64,000 nucleotides of DNA from Talinum fruticosum (taxonomy: Eukaryota > Streptophyta > Magnoliopsida > Caryophyllales > Talinaceae): the NCBI GenBank assembly GCA_021018815.1, contig JAITYX010000010.1, forward strand, positions 2,728,001 through 2,792,000, read 5' to 3'. Numbering within the stretch: the stretch's first letter is position 1; every line of letters begins with the position of its first letter. The notes under the pieces are model-generated. The model did not search any database, was not told the DNA's origin, and saw only the letters and a program-made list of their open reading frames with translations. This document shows positions 36,820-48,565 of this stretch, piece by piece. Position numbers and translations under genes: made by a program.

Positions 36820-37447
36820 TTAATACGTGGTGGCTCTAATATGGCACAAAAACACTTTTTTGTGTATGCTTTTAATCTCAAGCACAAAAATATAAAATCA
36901 TTGACAATATGCTCGACCAAACAGAATTATGCCAATGCTTACGGTCCTTCACATAATGAAATGGTGAATCCTAATATTATTTTTTAAGTTTATGATTTAA
37001 ATTTAATGATATTATTTAAACTGAATTATACCTATAAATACCATGTGTAACGATTTTCTATATGCAAATTTTTGGAAGAAAAAGGTCACGCAAAGGCTCA
37101 TATTCTTAAAGACTTTGAACCACGACTATTAGAGATGAGATGGAGAACAACATCAAATGTTGTAGATTGTGGTGTTTTTTGTATGAGGTATACAGAAACA
37201 TATTTTGGGGATGAGAAGAATTGGAATTCGGATTCACGAGCAAAGATGTAAGTATGTCTCACTCGTAAATTGATTTTAATTATTAAGTTATAATTTTGAT
37301 TTATTTTTCTTTATCAAACTTTGTAGCAATCAAGGCTGAATACTCTACGGGTTAGATATTGCCATGGCATCCTAATGGTCAAGGATAACAAACTACTGCA
37401 AGCCATTCGAAGAAAGGAACCGAACTCCATGAAAGACATCTTGTAAT
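36820..37447 (+). pseudogene. Ulp1-type (C48) cysteine protease C-terminal exons
   Basis: SUMO-protease-like domain. A decayed piece at 36820-36965 (AFNLKHKNIKSL, YGPSHNEMVN) would hold the HWW-type histidine region. The exon at about 37066-37252 is clear: FLEEKGHAKAHIL, MRWRTTSNVVDCGVFCMRYT, with the catalytic Cys in DCGVF near 37170. It ends at a GTAAGT donor. The last exon (about 37327-37447, LNTLRVRYCHGILMV, KDIL) ends at a TAA, one base out of phase. The gene order mobile domain, linker, Ulp1 is known from plant DNA elements. Frameshifts indicate a pseudogene. Confidence 0.7.
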
Positions 37448-37714
37448 TGTTGTCACTACTTGAAACACAAATGTAAATTGATTAACATATTGTAATATTT
37501 TGGTAAATTGAATGTATGAAATTGTTGGTTGTAAACAATTAGATTAGTAGTTTTTAGACACCATTTAGTGTTTCGCAGAACAACATTTAGTATTTTACTA
37601 CTTGTGTTGCTTGTAAATACCATGACTTTGCTAATCTTTGTCAAAGGAAAGTGGTAATACTAAATGTTAGAAATTTTTATTATATGTTCAAATCTAGTAG
37701 GTTAAAAATTAATT
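37448..37714. other. AT-rich sequence after the Ulp1 gene
   Basis: Probable 3' untranslated region. Single scattered minisatellite-like words (CACCATTTAGTGTTTC) appear in inverted form; no gene seen. Confidence 0.4.
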
Positions 37715-38470
37715 TGAAAACAAACACTAAAAATGTTTGTTCTCTAAACACTAAAATGATAACTATGAAACACTAAAGTGACTTCTAGGAAACACTAAAG
37801 TTTGTTCTCTAAACACTAAATGGTATTATAAAAACACTAAACAGAGTAGTGTTTACTTATATGCTGCTTTTAGGTAACACTAAAAGCACTATTAGAAATG
37901 ATTACTAAAAACATTAACATGATTGTTAGGAAACACTAAAAGCATTACAAGGAAATACTAATCTTTCTTCTGTAAAACACTAAAAAGTTGTTATAAAACA
38001 ATAAATTAGTATACTCTAACCACTAAAAACATTACTAGGAAACACCTAAACTGGATACAAAGGAACACTAAAACGATAACTAGTAAACAAGTAAACATAT
38101 TAATGTTTACTACTATGCTTCTTGTTAAAAAAGTGTGAACTAACTAGCTAGTTTTAGCAATGTAAAATGTTAATGATAACATGTACCGATTACTAGTATG
38201 CTCAAGTATAACATGTCAAAAAAAAAAAAAAATCTAAAGCAAAAAACAAATAAATGGTTGCCGTGAAAACATTAAGTTATCACTAGTAAACACCGAAAAC
38301 TGTTCTAAAAAACACTAAAAACTATTCTAAAAAACACTAAAAAGGAACTATAAAAACACTAAACTTGGTTCTATAAACACTAAAAAGGTAATACAAATAC
38401 TATACAAATGAATGTTAATCTTGATCATAACACTAAAAATGACCTAGGAAACACTAAAATTATATTGTGA
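37715..38470 (+). repeat. 22-bp minisatellite array 3 (interrupted)
   Basis: Units of the array 1 type (AACACTAAAATGATAACTA) and variants (GTTCTATAAACACTAAAAAGG) over about 750 bp, broken by non-repeat stretches near 38100-38280. It ends about 28 bp before the CACTA terminus. Confidence 0.75.
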
Positions 38471-38497
38471 AACAATAGTGTAGACAAATATAAAACA

Positions 38498-38780
38498 CAC
38501 TACTACAGGAACCATTTTTAACGACGGTTCTATAACGACGGCTAAAAGTACAAACCGTCATGAAAAATAGACCTGTGGCATTTTTGGAAAAGAATGTGGT
38601 TTTTAATGTATATATGACGACAATTCAACATAAAAACCACCGTCTAAAGTTTCTAATGAACCTTAGAGCACAATTCTTTTATTGAACCATCGTCATAGAT
38701 GTATCTATGACGATGGTTAAACAAAAGAACCGTAGTATAAGAACTTTAGACGATGGTTCTTAGTAGTGAACCGTAGTCTA
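38498..38780 (+). repeat. left terminal and subterminal repeats of CACTA element
   Basis: Terminal inverted repeat followed by about eight motifs such as ACGACGGTT, GACGATGGTT and AACCGTAGT in both directions, likely transposase-binding sites as in other CACTA elements. The mirrored set is at 49080-49403. Confidence 0.75.
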
Positions 38781-40695
38781 AAGATCTCGCACAAAAACCC
38801 TTGGCCAACACCGAGTCTCACTTTTTTACCTCTAAGTCCCACACTCTCTCTCTTCGGTTGCTCTTCTCTCAATGGTTGTTGGTGGTTTCCGTTGGCTTCC
38901 TACTCATTCTCTATGTGGTTTTCGGTCGTGGTTGCACCCGCCCCACACTCACTCTTTCCGTGTTTTTGGTTGTGGCTGCACCACTCTCTCGCCGACTTCT
39001 CTTTCCGACCTCACTCTCTCCATGTGGCTCTACCTCTCTCATCGATTCACTCTCGCCGACCTCACTCTCTCTGCATGGCTACACCTCTCTATGAACAAGG
39101 AGAAGTTGGACCGGAGTAGAGACGATCCAACTGTCCTTATACGGGTCAATTTTGATAGGCACGAAAATGTTGAAGGTGATCATAAAACTCCCTTTATGAG
39201 CTACGTTGGTGCGGCAACCCGCTCACATGTGAACATCAACTACGAGAAAGTGGGTCGACGTCCCCGATTCCAGTAAGGACAACCTTTGGAATGATATTAA
39301 GGTAATGAACTACATCTCATCTTAGTATTGCAACTTATATTGTAAATAGTTAATATATATGTATTAATGAATACCGTTCTTGTGTTTTAGAGAATGTTCG
39401 ACTTGAAAATTAATCTGAAATCCCTTCCATGAAACACAAGACCCTAATGTCGACGACGAAAAGTTTAGAGAGTTCAAATATCGCATTGCCACTATATGGG
39501 TCTACAAAACAAGGCGAGATAAAGTAAGAAAAGAGACCCTGGGTGGTCTCCAATTGTATCACCGAGGAGGATTGGAGATCGTTTGAATCACACGTCACCT
39601 CTCCGGAATACATTGTAATTTCATTACTTTGATTCCCTTTTTGATATGACATCATCAAATTATTATATAAAAAATTCATGGGTATCAACAAGGAGAAAAT
39701 AGAGGGTTTGAAAAGTATGCAATTTCATTCAATATTTATGGACAATCTCATAAAAAAATAGTGTGATGTTGTTTTTCTATAAATGTAAGTGGTGAGACAT
39801 ACTTAAGAAGGGCAAATCAAGAGGACAATGAGGGGGAGTTGTTTTATGCACTCGATATTTTCGTTGTCGAATTCATATAAAGAGGACGAAATTGTCGATG
39901 ATATATACAATTACTTTCAATTTAAGTCTTATGCACTCGCTATTTTCATTATCTTAATTACTTACGCATGGGATAGGTGAAGCCAACCGGAAGAGGATTA
40001 AGAGCAATGCGTACCCTCATGTGATGTCCCGTGGGGCATATGCGAAGTTGGAGGAGAGGTTGTACCAGCAAAAGCTTGAACAACTTCAAACCACATCCGG
40101 TGAAGGTTCCGAATAGATATTTTGCAGCTCGTTATCGATAAGGACAGGTTGTGGGTTGCGGGAAGAAAGAAGAAAGATGGAACATTTTCTATAGTTGATG
40201 TAGAAGTTGTTCAGTAGCGACTCGTGAGTTTTTTTACTATTTCCTTTATTTGTTTTGAGAACTTATCGATCTTAAAATATATGAGTTAATCAAATAATAA
40301 TATTTTTCTTCTTACAGGAGTCCTTGTCACGGACATCGACTTCAAAAGTCATTGACACCACTAGGAGGATGGAGAAGCTAGCTTTCGCCCTAGAAAGTGG
40401 TGAGCATCTCGGTCGTGTTCGAGCCGTCATCGGGCGGGTGGGGATAGTTGAGCACTTTGGGCCAAGGATGAAGAGCCTCATCATTTCCAATCAAGAGTAT
40501 ATGAAGGCAGAAATGGCCCAAATGGAGTCCCAATAGTCCATAATTGAGTTCCAACAAACCCAAATGTCACAAATGGCTCCAAAGGTGTTAGAGATGGAGG
40601 CCCATATGAGTTCGTACTTCATCACCAACATGGGTATGCCATTATCACCCCACACACCGGTCAACATGAATGCGAGCTCACCCGTCGACCATATC

Positions 40696-41731
40696 CGTAA
40701 CGCCCTGGACCCATAATCACCGGTTTTAGACTAAGCTAGCCGTTAGTCGATGATTAGCTCAGCGGAAAGTAGATCAAGGGCATTACCGCTGCCCTTACCG
40801 GAGGAAAGGGCAAGGCTATAATAATAGATACATTTCTAACCCCGGGTTACACTTGCTTTGCCACTAACAACAAGTGTCTCGTGATAAGGCATAAACTATA
40901 ACTTGTACGAAGATTAAACATAAGTATAGACTACAAGATCGATAAACTACGACAACGACACTTAACCCTTGATACCCCAACTAGGTTGTCGCTGCGAGCC
41001 TCTAAGTCCTTAATAGACCTTTGCTTCAAATCTTCCACATCTTTACCTAAAACAAAACAAGAAAACATTTTTGAAATGTGAGCCGAAGCTCAATACGTTC
41101 ATTATCATGCAGTAAAATAATGGTTATGAAGTAATTGAGTTGAGCGCATGCATTTCAATTCATTTGTAAATGAGGGGAGTGAATAATGTAAAATTGTTGC
41201 TGATTAATTATCTGAATGGATCCCTTCACGATCATCGGGTTTTCCCTAAACGCATGTGCACACACCTGGACCGATTGGATAGTCCGGTTGAAGGCGGTTA
41301 ACCGTTACGGGGTTACCAACCTGGATATTGGGCGTACCAAATAATGGCACTTGATGGGCGGGTCCATATTAATGATGGCAAATTTTATTTGCAAACAATT
41401 CTTTATTGTTGTTGATATCGGCCATATCCGGCCTTGGTTTGTAAATAAAACATTGAAGGGCACGATCAATGAACGTACCTTGAGCTGATGTTCCTCTTGC
41501 TTTTCCTTTTTGGGTAGGACTCGGATGAACGTACGACGCCGGCGCTTGACGACGTTAATTAAGGATATAAAAGTTTTATTAATAAACTGAACTTTTATGT
41601 CTTATTTATTTATTAAATCATTTCAAAATTACTTTGAAATGAAAACTAACAAAGTTAGCTTCTACTAAAGAATATTAATGTTATCTTTAATTCATATGAC
41701 TCGAGTTATCTTATTTTATACAATGTAGGCA

Positions 41732-41800
<69 letters not shown>

Positions 41801-42264
41801 CAACCTTAAATATATATGCGACTTTCTTCTAAACACGTACATAAATATGTGTATAAGCATTACACCAAATACTTACTCCCCTTTTTCCAACAAAAACTTA
41901 TTAATAAATAGTATTACTATAATACTTGCTTTAAAACCAAAGAAAGGTTATACTTTTAATCACTGTTATTAGTTATTTTTATTATGTAACACTTTTATTT
42001 ATTCATTTATGTTAGTTATTTTCTAACCTTATTCTCGTGTCATAAGGGCAGAAATTAATCTTGCCAAAAAGAGGTGCTCATTTCCCGATACCCTTATATT
42101 ACTTCAGTTTCATAACTACTCAAGTATTAGAGATCATCACCAATTTTTCCCTTAAGTCAAATGGTCACCCAATTTAATCCAGAATATTTTCTAACTCAAA
42201 TCATTCATGCATGTCCTTTATACGAAATTTGTCCATCATTTGTCTTCAATCTCAATATGTCCAG
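40696..42264. mobile_element. 1.57-kb LTR-like insertion in copy 1 gene
   Basis: Flanked by perfect ATATC repeats (40691-40695 and 42265-42269). Starts CGTAACGCCCTGGACC, similar to the TGTAACGCC start of some plant gypsy LTRs, and has no coding region. The second gene copy lacks it at the matching place (about 46790). It includes an AT microsatellite. The TG..CA ends are not perfect, so solo LTR is likely but unproven. Confidence 0.6.
41736..41800. repeat. (AT)n microsatellite
   Basis: About 32 uninterrupted AT units inside the LTR-like insertion. Confidence 0.95.
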
Positions 42265-43320
42265 ATATCAGCAATTGGCGGAGGTAATTAAGATTTTGTA
42301 ACCTAATTATAAGCCGGTCAACAGAAAAACCATCGATCTATAGCGTGCCAGGTCATGTCTTTCGGCAACGTGAAGGGGATATGCTAGTTTATGTCTTCCC
42401 GGATGACATACTCCAATTTTTGCGCACGAAGGATATCGGAATATGCGCTATTACGCTTAGCATTGTGTGAGTTAATATATTCTTAATAAGATCTTTTTTA
42501 TTAATTTTAATTTCTAACTACATACAATTAATATGTAAGGTGGCTGCACGAGATTGGGAAGGACTTCGTTCAGTTTCGAACCCTAATTCTATTATTTAAG
42601 GAGTAGGGAGAATTGTGAAGAACAAGTCACCTATATCTTAGACGTCATGAAACATATTGTGGATAAAAGTGGTACTTGGCGGCATTCATTGAGAGGTAAG
42701 TGTACAAATAATGAACTAATTAAGTGAAGTTTTTATATGGTGTTATACATACTTATATAAACATGTGTTATTTGTGGTTATGTAGCCACCATTGGATGCT
42801 TGCTGCCCTATATCCAAGGGCTAATATCGCCTACTGGCTTGGTCCTTTGGGTCGTAACATGAGGGAAGATATTAGGGACGTTCTTGAATCCCGAGTTCAT
42901 ACTTTTAATCATTTTATGTTGCTTTGTTAATTAGTAATTGTTCAATGGTATGTCTAACTTGAATTTTATTTTTCCGACTGCAAAATAGTCCTCCAATGCA
43001 TTATTATTATGGAGGAGGCGTCAAAGACAAACGAGTGAAGAAAGCATAACCGTTAATTGTCCCCGACAAGGTGAGGTTCTCTTGGTTATTAGAATCTACT
43101 TTAATTGTTTTTCATTTCATATTACTAGCTTGCTACATGAAGTACTAATTAATTCTCTCTATGTTGGGAATGTATTTTATTATTATAGTGCCATATACAA
43201 CCGGGGAATGTGGAGTGCAACTTCTATATTCTCCAAGTACATGAAAGAGATTGTGACCGAACTCGATTTAAATTTTAGTTCCAAAGAGGTATACTTGCAC
43301 TTGTAATTGATTATATTCTT

Positions 43321-43839
43321 TTTTATCTTGATTAACACATGCACTTGACCTAATTAATATGTGTTTTACACCATTGGTTACAATTTTCCGGAAAAGAAGT
43401 CACCCACTCCCTATACAAATGAAGGGCTCAACAAGTTAAAACAAGGTTGGGTAGTGTTTGTATATAACCGTATAAAGAAATAGGTATATATTTATAGTTA
43501 TTCTTGATTATTTGATTGGTCAAGTTTGTGATTTTAATTAGTCATATAGTTATACGTATATATGTACATAGGTTAATATATTATTTCACTTGTCTTGTAC
43601 CATATACAAAATGTGATCATTATGTTGTTTTGTATATATTCCGGTGAAGAGTGTATTGGATTGTGGTTAGTATTTTTAATGTGTAAGTTTGTATATGATA
43701 TTTGTACTTGTACAAAGGGCAAGAAAACACAAGAAAAATTATATAAAAAAATCGGACTTACTATTACGGTTCTTAAGGCGGAACCGTAGTAAAATATCCG
43801 ATTGGAGCCTATGACTACAATTCTTCACCTGAAACGTAC
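43321..43839 (+). other. 3' part of CACTA unit 1 and junction to unit 2
   Basis: Contains the last short exon-like stretch (TNEGLNKLKQGWVVFVYN near 43420-43480), then AT-rich 3' sequence matching 48560-49090. At about 43835 it passes directly into sequence matching the start of unit 1 (CTCGGCCAACGCCGAG against CTTGGCCAACACCGAG at 38800). Confidence 0.6.
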
Positions 43840-46800
43840 TCGCACCAAAAAACCCTCGGCCAACGCCGAGTATCACATTGTCTCTCATTTTCGAGTCCCA
43901 CACTCTCTCGCTTCGGTTGCTATTCTCTTTACGGTTCTTGCTTTTAGGTCGTGGATGCACCCCCACTCATTCTCTCTGCTTTTCTAGCTGTGGCTACAAC
44001 TCTCTCTCGCCGACTTCTATTTCCGACCTCACTCTCTCTGCGTGGCTGCACCTTTCTCGGTGACCTCACTCTCTCCACGTGGATGCACCTTTCTCACCGA
44101 CTCTTCTTTCCGGGCGCCACCAGGTCTGTCTCTTTCTGTTCATCTTTAGTATTTTGCCTTAAATTCCAAAGCGAGGTTATTAATTCCGTTATTATTTGCC
44201 TTGTCATTTTCAGCATTTTCATGAAACTCGAAACTGTTGATAGTGTTTTCCAATTTCAAATCTAAACTCGAAAGTGTATTTTAAGAGTTTTACATTTCGC
44301 GGTGTTTGAGAGAAAATTTGTAGATTAATTTTATATTTGAGGAATGTGAATGGATAGAAAATAAAAATAAAAGAAGAGACAAAAACGGCTAAAATTGAGG
44401 AACCGAGGTTACGGGCAGCTAGCATGGGTCGTGCCAAACTACACGGTCAGCCCGTGTTGGTTGCTACCGGGCCCAACTTTTGTGTTTCCGTCCAAAAATT
44501 ATTGTACATGTTTATTTATCAAGAGTTGTATAATTTTTTGCAGTATAAAATGGATTCTTTAGAAAGTACAAAAAAATTGAGGCAAACTATGATGAACAAG
44601 GAGAAGTTGCTTCGGAGTACAAACGATCCAACTCTCCTTACACGGGTCGATTTTGATAGACATATAAATGTTGTAGGTTAGCATAAAGGTCCTTTTATGA
44701 GCTACATTGGTGCAGCAACCCGCTTCCGGATGAACATCAACTACAAAAATGGGTCGACGTCCCCGATTCCATTAAGGACAACCTTTGGAATGATATTTAG
44801 GTAAATGAACTACATCTCAACTTAGTATTCCAACTTATTTTGTAAATGGTTAATATATATGTACTAATGCATATCGTTCTTGTGTTTTAGAGAACATTCA
44901 ACTTGAATGTTAATGAATCCGAGATCCCCTCCGTGAAACACAAGACCCTCATGTCGGCGACAGAAAAGTTTAGAGACTTCAAATATCGCATTACCACTAT
45001 ATGGGTTTATAAATCAAGGCGAGATAAAACAAGGTAGACCCTAGGATATCTACAATTGTATCACCGAGGAGGACTAGAGATCGTTTGAATCACATGTCAC
45101 CTCTCCGAATACATGGTAATTTGATAACTTTGATACCTTTTTTTGATACTAGATCATCAATGATTGTATAAAAAGTCAATGGGTAACTCTAAGGAGAAAA
45201 TAAAGGGTTTGAATAGTATGCAACTTCATTCAATATTTAATCTCATATAAAATATTGTGATGTTGGTTTTTTATAAATGTTACTTGGTGAGATATACTTG
45301 AGAAGGGTGGATGTAGAGGACAATGAGAGTGGAGTATTCTTCCGAACTGATATGTTCATTGTCAAATTGATATAAAAAGGAAGAAATTGTCGATGATATA
45401 TACAACTATTTTTGAGTTAAATGTTATGCACTTATATATTTTCTTTATCTTAATTACTCGTGCAAGTGAAAGGTGAAGCCAACCGGAAGACGATTAAGAG
45501 CAATACGTACCCTAATGTGTCTGTCCCGTGGGGATACACAAAGGACAAACCACATCCGGTGAAGGTTCCACCATAGATACTTCGCAGCTCGCTGTCGATA
45601 AGGATGAGCGATAGGTAGCGAGGAAGAAAGAAGAAAGATGGAACCTTCACTACGGTCGATATACAAGCTATTTCTCGCCAACTCATGAGTTTTTTTTTAC
45701 TATTTCCTTTATTTATTTTGTGAACTTATCGGTTTTAATATTTATGAATTGTCAAATGATTATATTTTTTTCTTCTTACAGGGGTCTTTGTCACGAGATA
45801 TATGGGTGTATTCGAGCTGAGCCGAGCCCGAACCTATCGGGCTCGGAGCTTGGCTCATGAGTATCGTTTGTAGCTCGAGCTTGGCTTGTGGCTTGCTAAG
45901 CTTGGGAAAATCAAGCTTGAGTCGGGCTCGCTAAAAACTCGAGCCTAAGTTCGGCTCATCATAAGCTCGAGCTTGAGCTCGGCTCGTCTTTAGCTCGTTA
46001 GTTTACTATGCTTCTTTTAAACTCCTCTTTTTAGGTTCAAAGTCACATTTTATATACTTACTATAAAAACATAAACTTGAACTTTATTGAGACTCCTTTT
46101 CTTTAATAATCATAATATACACACTTAAGAAAATAGTATCCAAGCTCCTTGAGGCTCGTTAGCTCAGCTCGTGAGCTCGTTTATTCATTTGGCTCATTTA
46201 TAGGTGGCTCGTGAAGGCTCGGCGAGCTTACGATCTCCAAAATTGCAAGCTCAAGACTAGCTCGGATAACTATCCGAGGCTCGGCTTAGGCTCGTCGCAA
46301 GTTCGGCTTGGTAAGCCTTTAGCGAGTCGGCTCGCGAGGGTTCATGAGCCACCTCGGCTCACATACACTCTTAGTCACAAACATCGAATTCGAAGTCGTT
46401 GACACCACCGGGAGGAAGGACAAGCTAGCCTTGGCCCTACAAATATATGAGTATCCCGATCATGTTCGAGCCGTCGTTGGGCGGGTGGGGATAGTTGAGC
46501 ACTTTGGGACTAGGAAAAAGCGCCCCGTCTCTTCGAACCAAGCGAGATATGGAGGTCTAAATGGCACAAATGCGAGTCCCAAATGCAATTCCAACATTCG
46601 CAAATGTCCTAAATGGCTGCATAGATGAAAGAGATGAGGGCGTAGATGTGGGTAGAGATACGAGTTCCGGATGGGGTCGTACTTCGAGCAACATGGGTAT
46701 GCCATTACCTAGCAACTTTGATGATGTATGTCCATTCTCAGCCCACATACCAACCTGCGTGAACTCGAGCTAACCCATCGACTAATTCAAAGTTCTAGCG

Positions 46801-48565
46801 AGAGGTAATTCAGATTTTGCAACCTAATTAAATTTACATGTATGTTTATATTTTGACTAATTACTATATAATCTTGTTGAATATTTACTTATAGTATGTT
46901 TTTGTTGTTTTGGATAAGTGTCGTTATTTACATGCATGTTTATATTTTTGCCTAATTGGTGTATAATCTTGTTAAATGAATGGTTTATATTGTGTGGTTG
47001 TTGCATACCTCCAGCGTATGACCATTGAGTAATTACTTATTTATTAGTATGTTTATGGTGTTTTGGATGAGGACCGCTATCCTAGGAAAATGTTTACTTT
47101 TAAGGAGAAACTCTGTGCATTTATTTTCAAGGTTTTTAGGTTATTTAACTTCTATGTCAAAGGTTATCCCATGATTGTAATTTTTATACTTATTCTTATG
47201 TAGCCGGTGAATTGTAACCTAGCTTCTCATCACCTTCCCTAGAGCATGTTGTGGCATTGGGTGTTGTTTTCTCATGGAGGTCGAGATATTGTCGTTCACG
47301 GACATCCTTTACGATTAATGAGGTGAGGGTGAGTGTGAAAGAGGTGATGCACGGGAAAGGTGAGTGTGAGTTGTCGATCCGAGGACCGGACCTCCACATT
47401 GTTGACAATGTAGTGAACACTTTTCTTCGTTGGCCCAAGAGTTTGGTCATCCTCACAACGGTAATTCATTTTTATTAAAAATAATAGATTTAGCTGTTCT
47501 TAATATCACGTATATATATTTCTCATTTTTGTATTGATTATTCACTAGGATATGGGGATAAATCCGAGAGTAGGATGAAGGGAGCCAGTGGCACCCGTTC
47601 GTTGTCCGAAGAAGTCTCCTCTCAAATCCATTGAGGAGTCTCGTAGGGATTGGTGTGCTACTTTGGAATGTTGTGTGAAGACTCTATCACCAGGGGAATC
47701 GTTCATCCGTAGCATGCCAGGTCATGTGTTTGGGCAACGTGAAGCGGATATGCCGGTTTATGTCTTCCCAAATGACATACTCGCAATGTTTGCGCACGAG
47801 AGGAAATCGGCGTATCCGCTATTATGCTTTGCATGATGTGATTTAATATATTCGTTCGGTTTCGAACCCTAATTCCATTATTCAAGGAGTTGGGCTGAAT
47901 CATGAAGAACGAGTCACCTATATGTTCGACGTTATGAAACATACTGCGGAGGATAAAACTTGGTACTTGGTGGCGTTTAATGAGAGGTAAGTGTACAAAT
48001 AATGAACTAATTAACTGGTGAAGTTTTTATGTGTTATACTTATACAAAAATGTGTTATGTAGCCACCATTGGATGCTTGCTGCCTTATATCTAAAGGCTA
48101 ATATCACCCACTTGTCTTCATCCTTTGGGTCGTAACGTGAGGGAAGATATTATGGACGTCGTCCGGACGTGAGTTCTTACTTTTAATCATTTGATGCTAT
48201 TTTGTTAAGTAATCATTCAATGGTATGTCTAACTTGAATTTTATTTTTCCGATTGAAAAATAGTGCTCTACTCGTTATTATTATGGCGGAGGCTTCAAAG
48301 ACAAGCGAGTGAAAAACGCACAACCACCGATTGTCCTCGTCAAGGTGAGGTTCTCTTGGTTATTAGAATCTACTTTAATTGTTTTTCATTTCATATTACT
48401 AGCTAGTTACATAAAGTACTAATTAATTCTCTATTTGTTGGGAATGTATTTTATTATTGTAGTGCCATATACAACCGGGAACATGGAGTGTACCTTCTAC
48501 ATTCTCCAAGTACATGAAATAGATTGTGACCGAACTCGATTTAAATTCTAGTCCCAAAGAGGTAT
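43840..48565 (+). pseudogene. Transposase_24/Ulp1-like gene, copy 2 in CACTA element
   Basis: Same gene as copy 1 but with more of its structure kept. Exons, with GT-AG borders where visible: 43840-44112; 44544-44800 (STKKLRQTMMNKEKLLRS, TLLTRVDFDRHINVVG, then a stop); 44891-45115; about 45475-45690; 45781-46800 after removal of a small insertion (GRKDKLALALQ, VRAVVGRVGIVEHFG); 47200-47460 (VRVSVKEVMHGKGECEL, HIVDNVVNTFLRWPKSLVI); 47570-47840 (VRCPKKSPLKSIEESRRDW, SMPGHVFGQREADMPVYVF); 47860-47990; 48060-48170 (HHWMLAALY) and 48460-48560. Function: transposase-related protein with a Ulp1-like protease end. Stops show it is inactive. Confidence 0.63.
45795..46370. mobile_element. 576-bp hAT-like MITE rich in AGCTCGGCTCG
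   Basis: Sits in an exon of gene copy 2; copy 1 is uninterrupted there (40320-40345). Flanks TTTGTCAC (45787-45794) and TTAGTCAC (46371-46378) agree at 7 of 8, the size of a hAT target duplication. Both ends are rich in GAGCTCGGCTCG-type words in inverted directions and the middle is AT-rich. Terminal repeats are imperfect (GAG..TATGGGTG / CACATACACTC). Confidence 0.6.

Larger units (their letters stand above)
38766..43320 (+). pseudogene. Transposase_24/Ulp1-like gene, copy 1 in CACTA element
   Basis: Plus-strand pieces: a serine/leucine-rich start (38766-39070), MNKEKLDRSRDDPTVLIRVN at 39089, PFMSYVGAATRSHV at 39194, then pieces to about 39600. At 40020-40220 comes a segment ending in an intron (TTCTTACAG before 40320), and at 40324-40536 RRMEKLAFALESG, GRVRAVIGRVGIVEHFGPR. 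These fit the plant Ptta/En-Spm (Transposase_24) family. After a 1.57-kb insertion, 42340-43310 encodes a Ulp1-like end: PGHVF-like PGDM, HHWMLAALYPRANIAYWLG, then GNVECNFYIL with a Cys where the catalytic Cys is expected, and YMKEIVTELDLNF one frame away. Several frameshifts. Confidence 0.62.

Noticed and set aside
38766..39119. Serine/leucine-rich frame with repeated LSP-TSLS motifs as a possible secreted or membrane protein
   Set aside because: It is a pyrimidine-rich TCTC leader of the CACTA gene, open in three frames; the sister copy at 43802-44265 is not kept in one frame.
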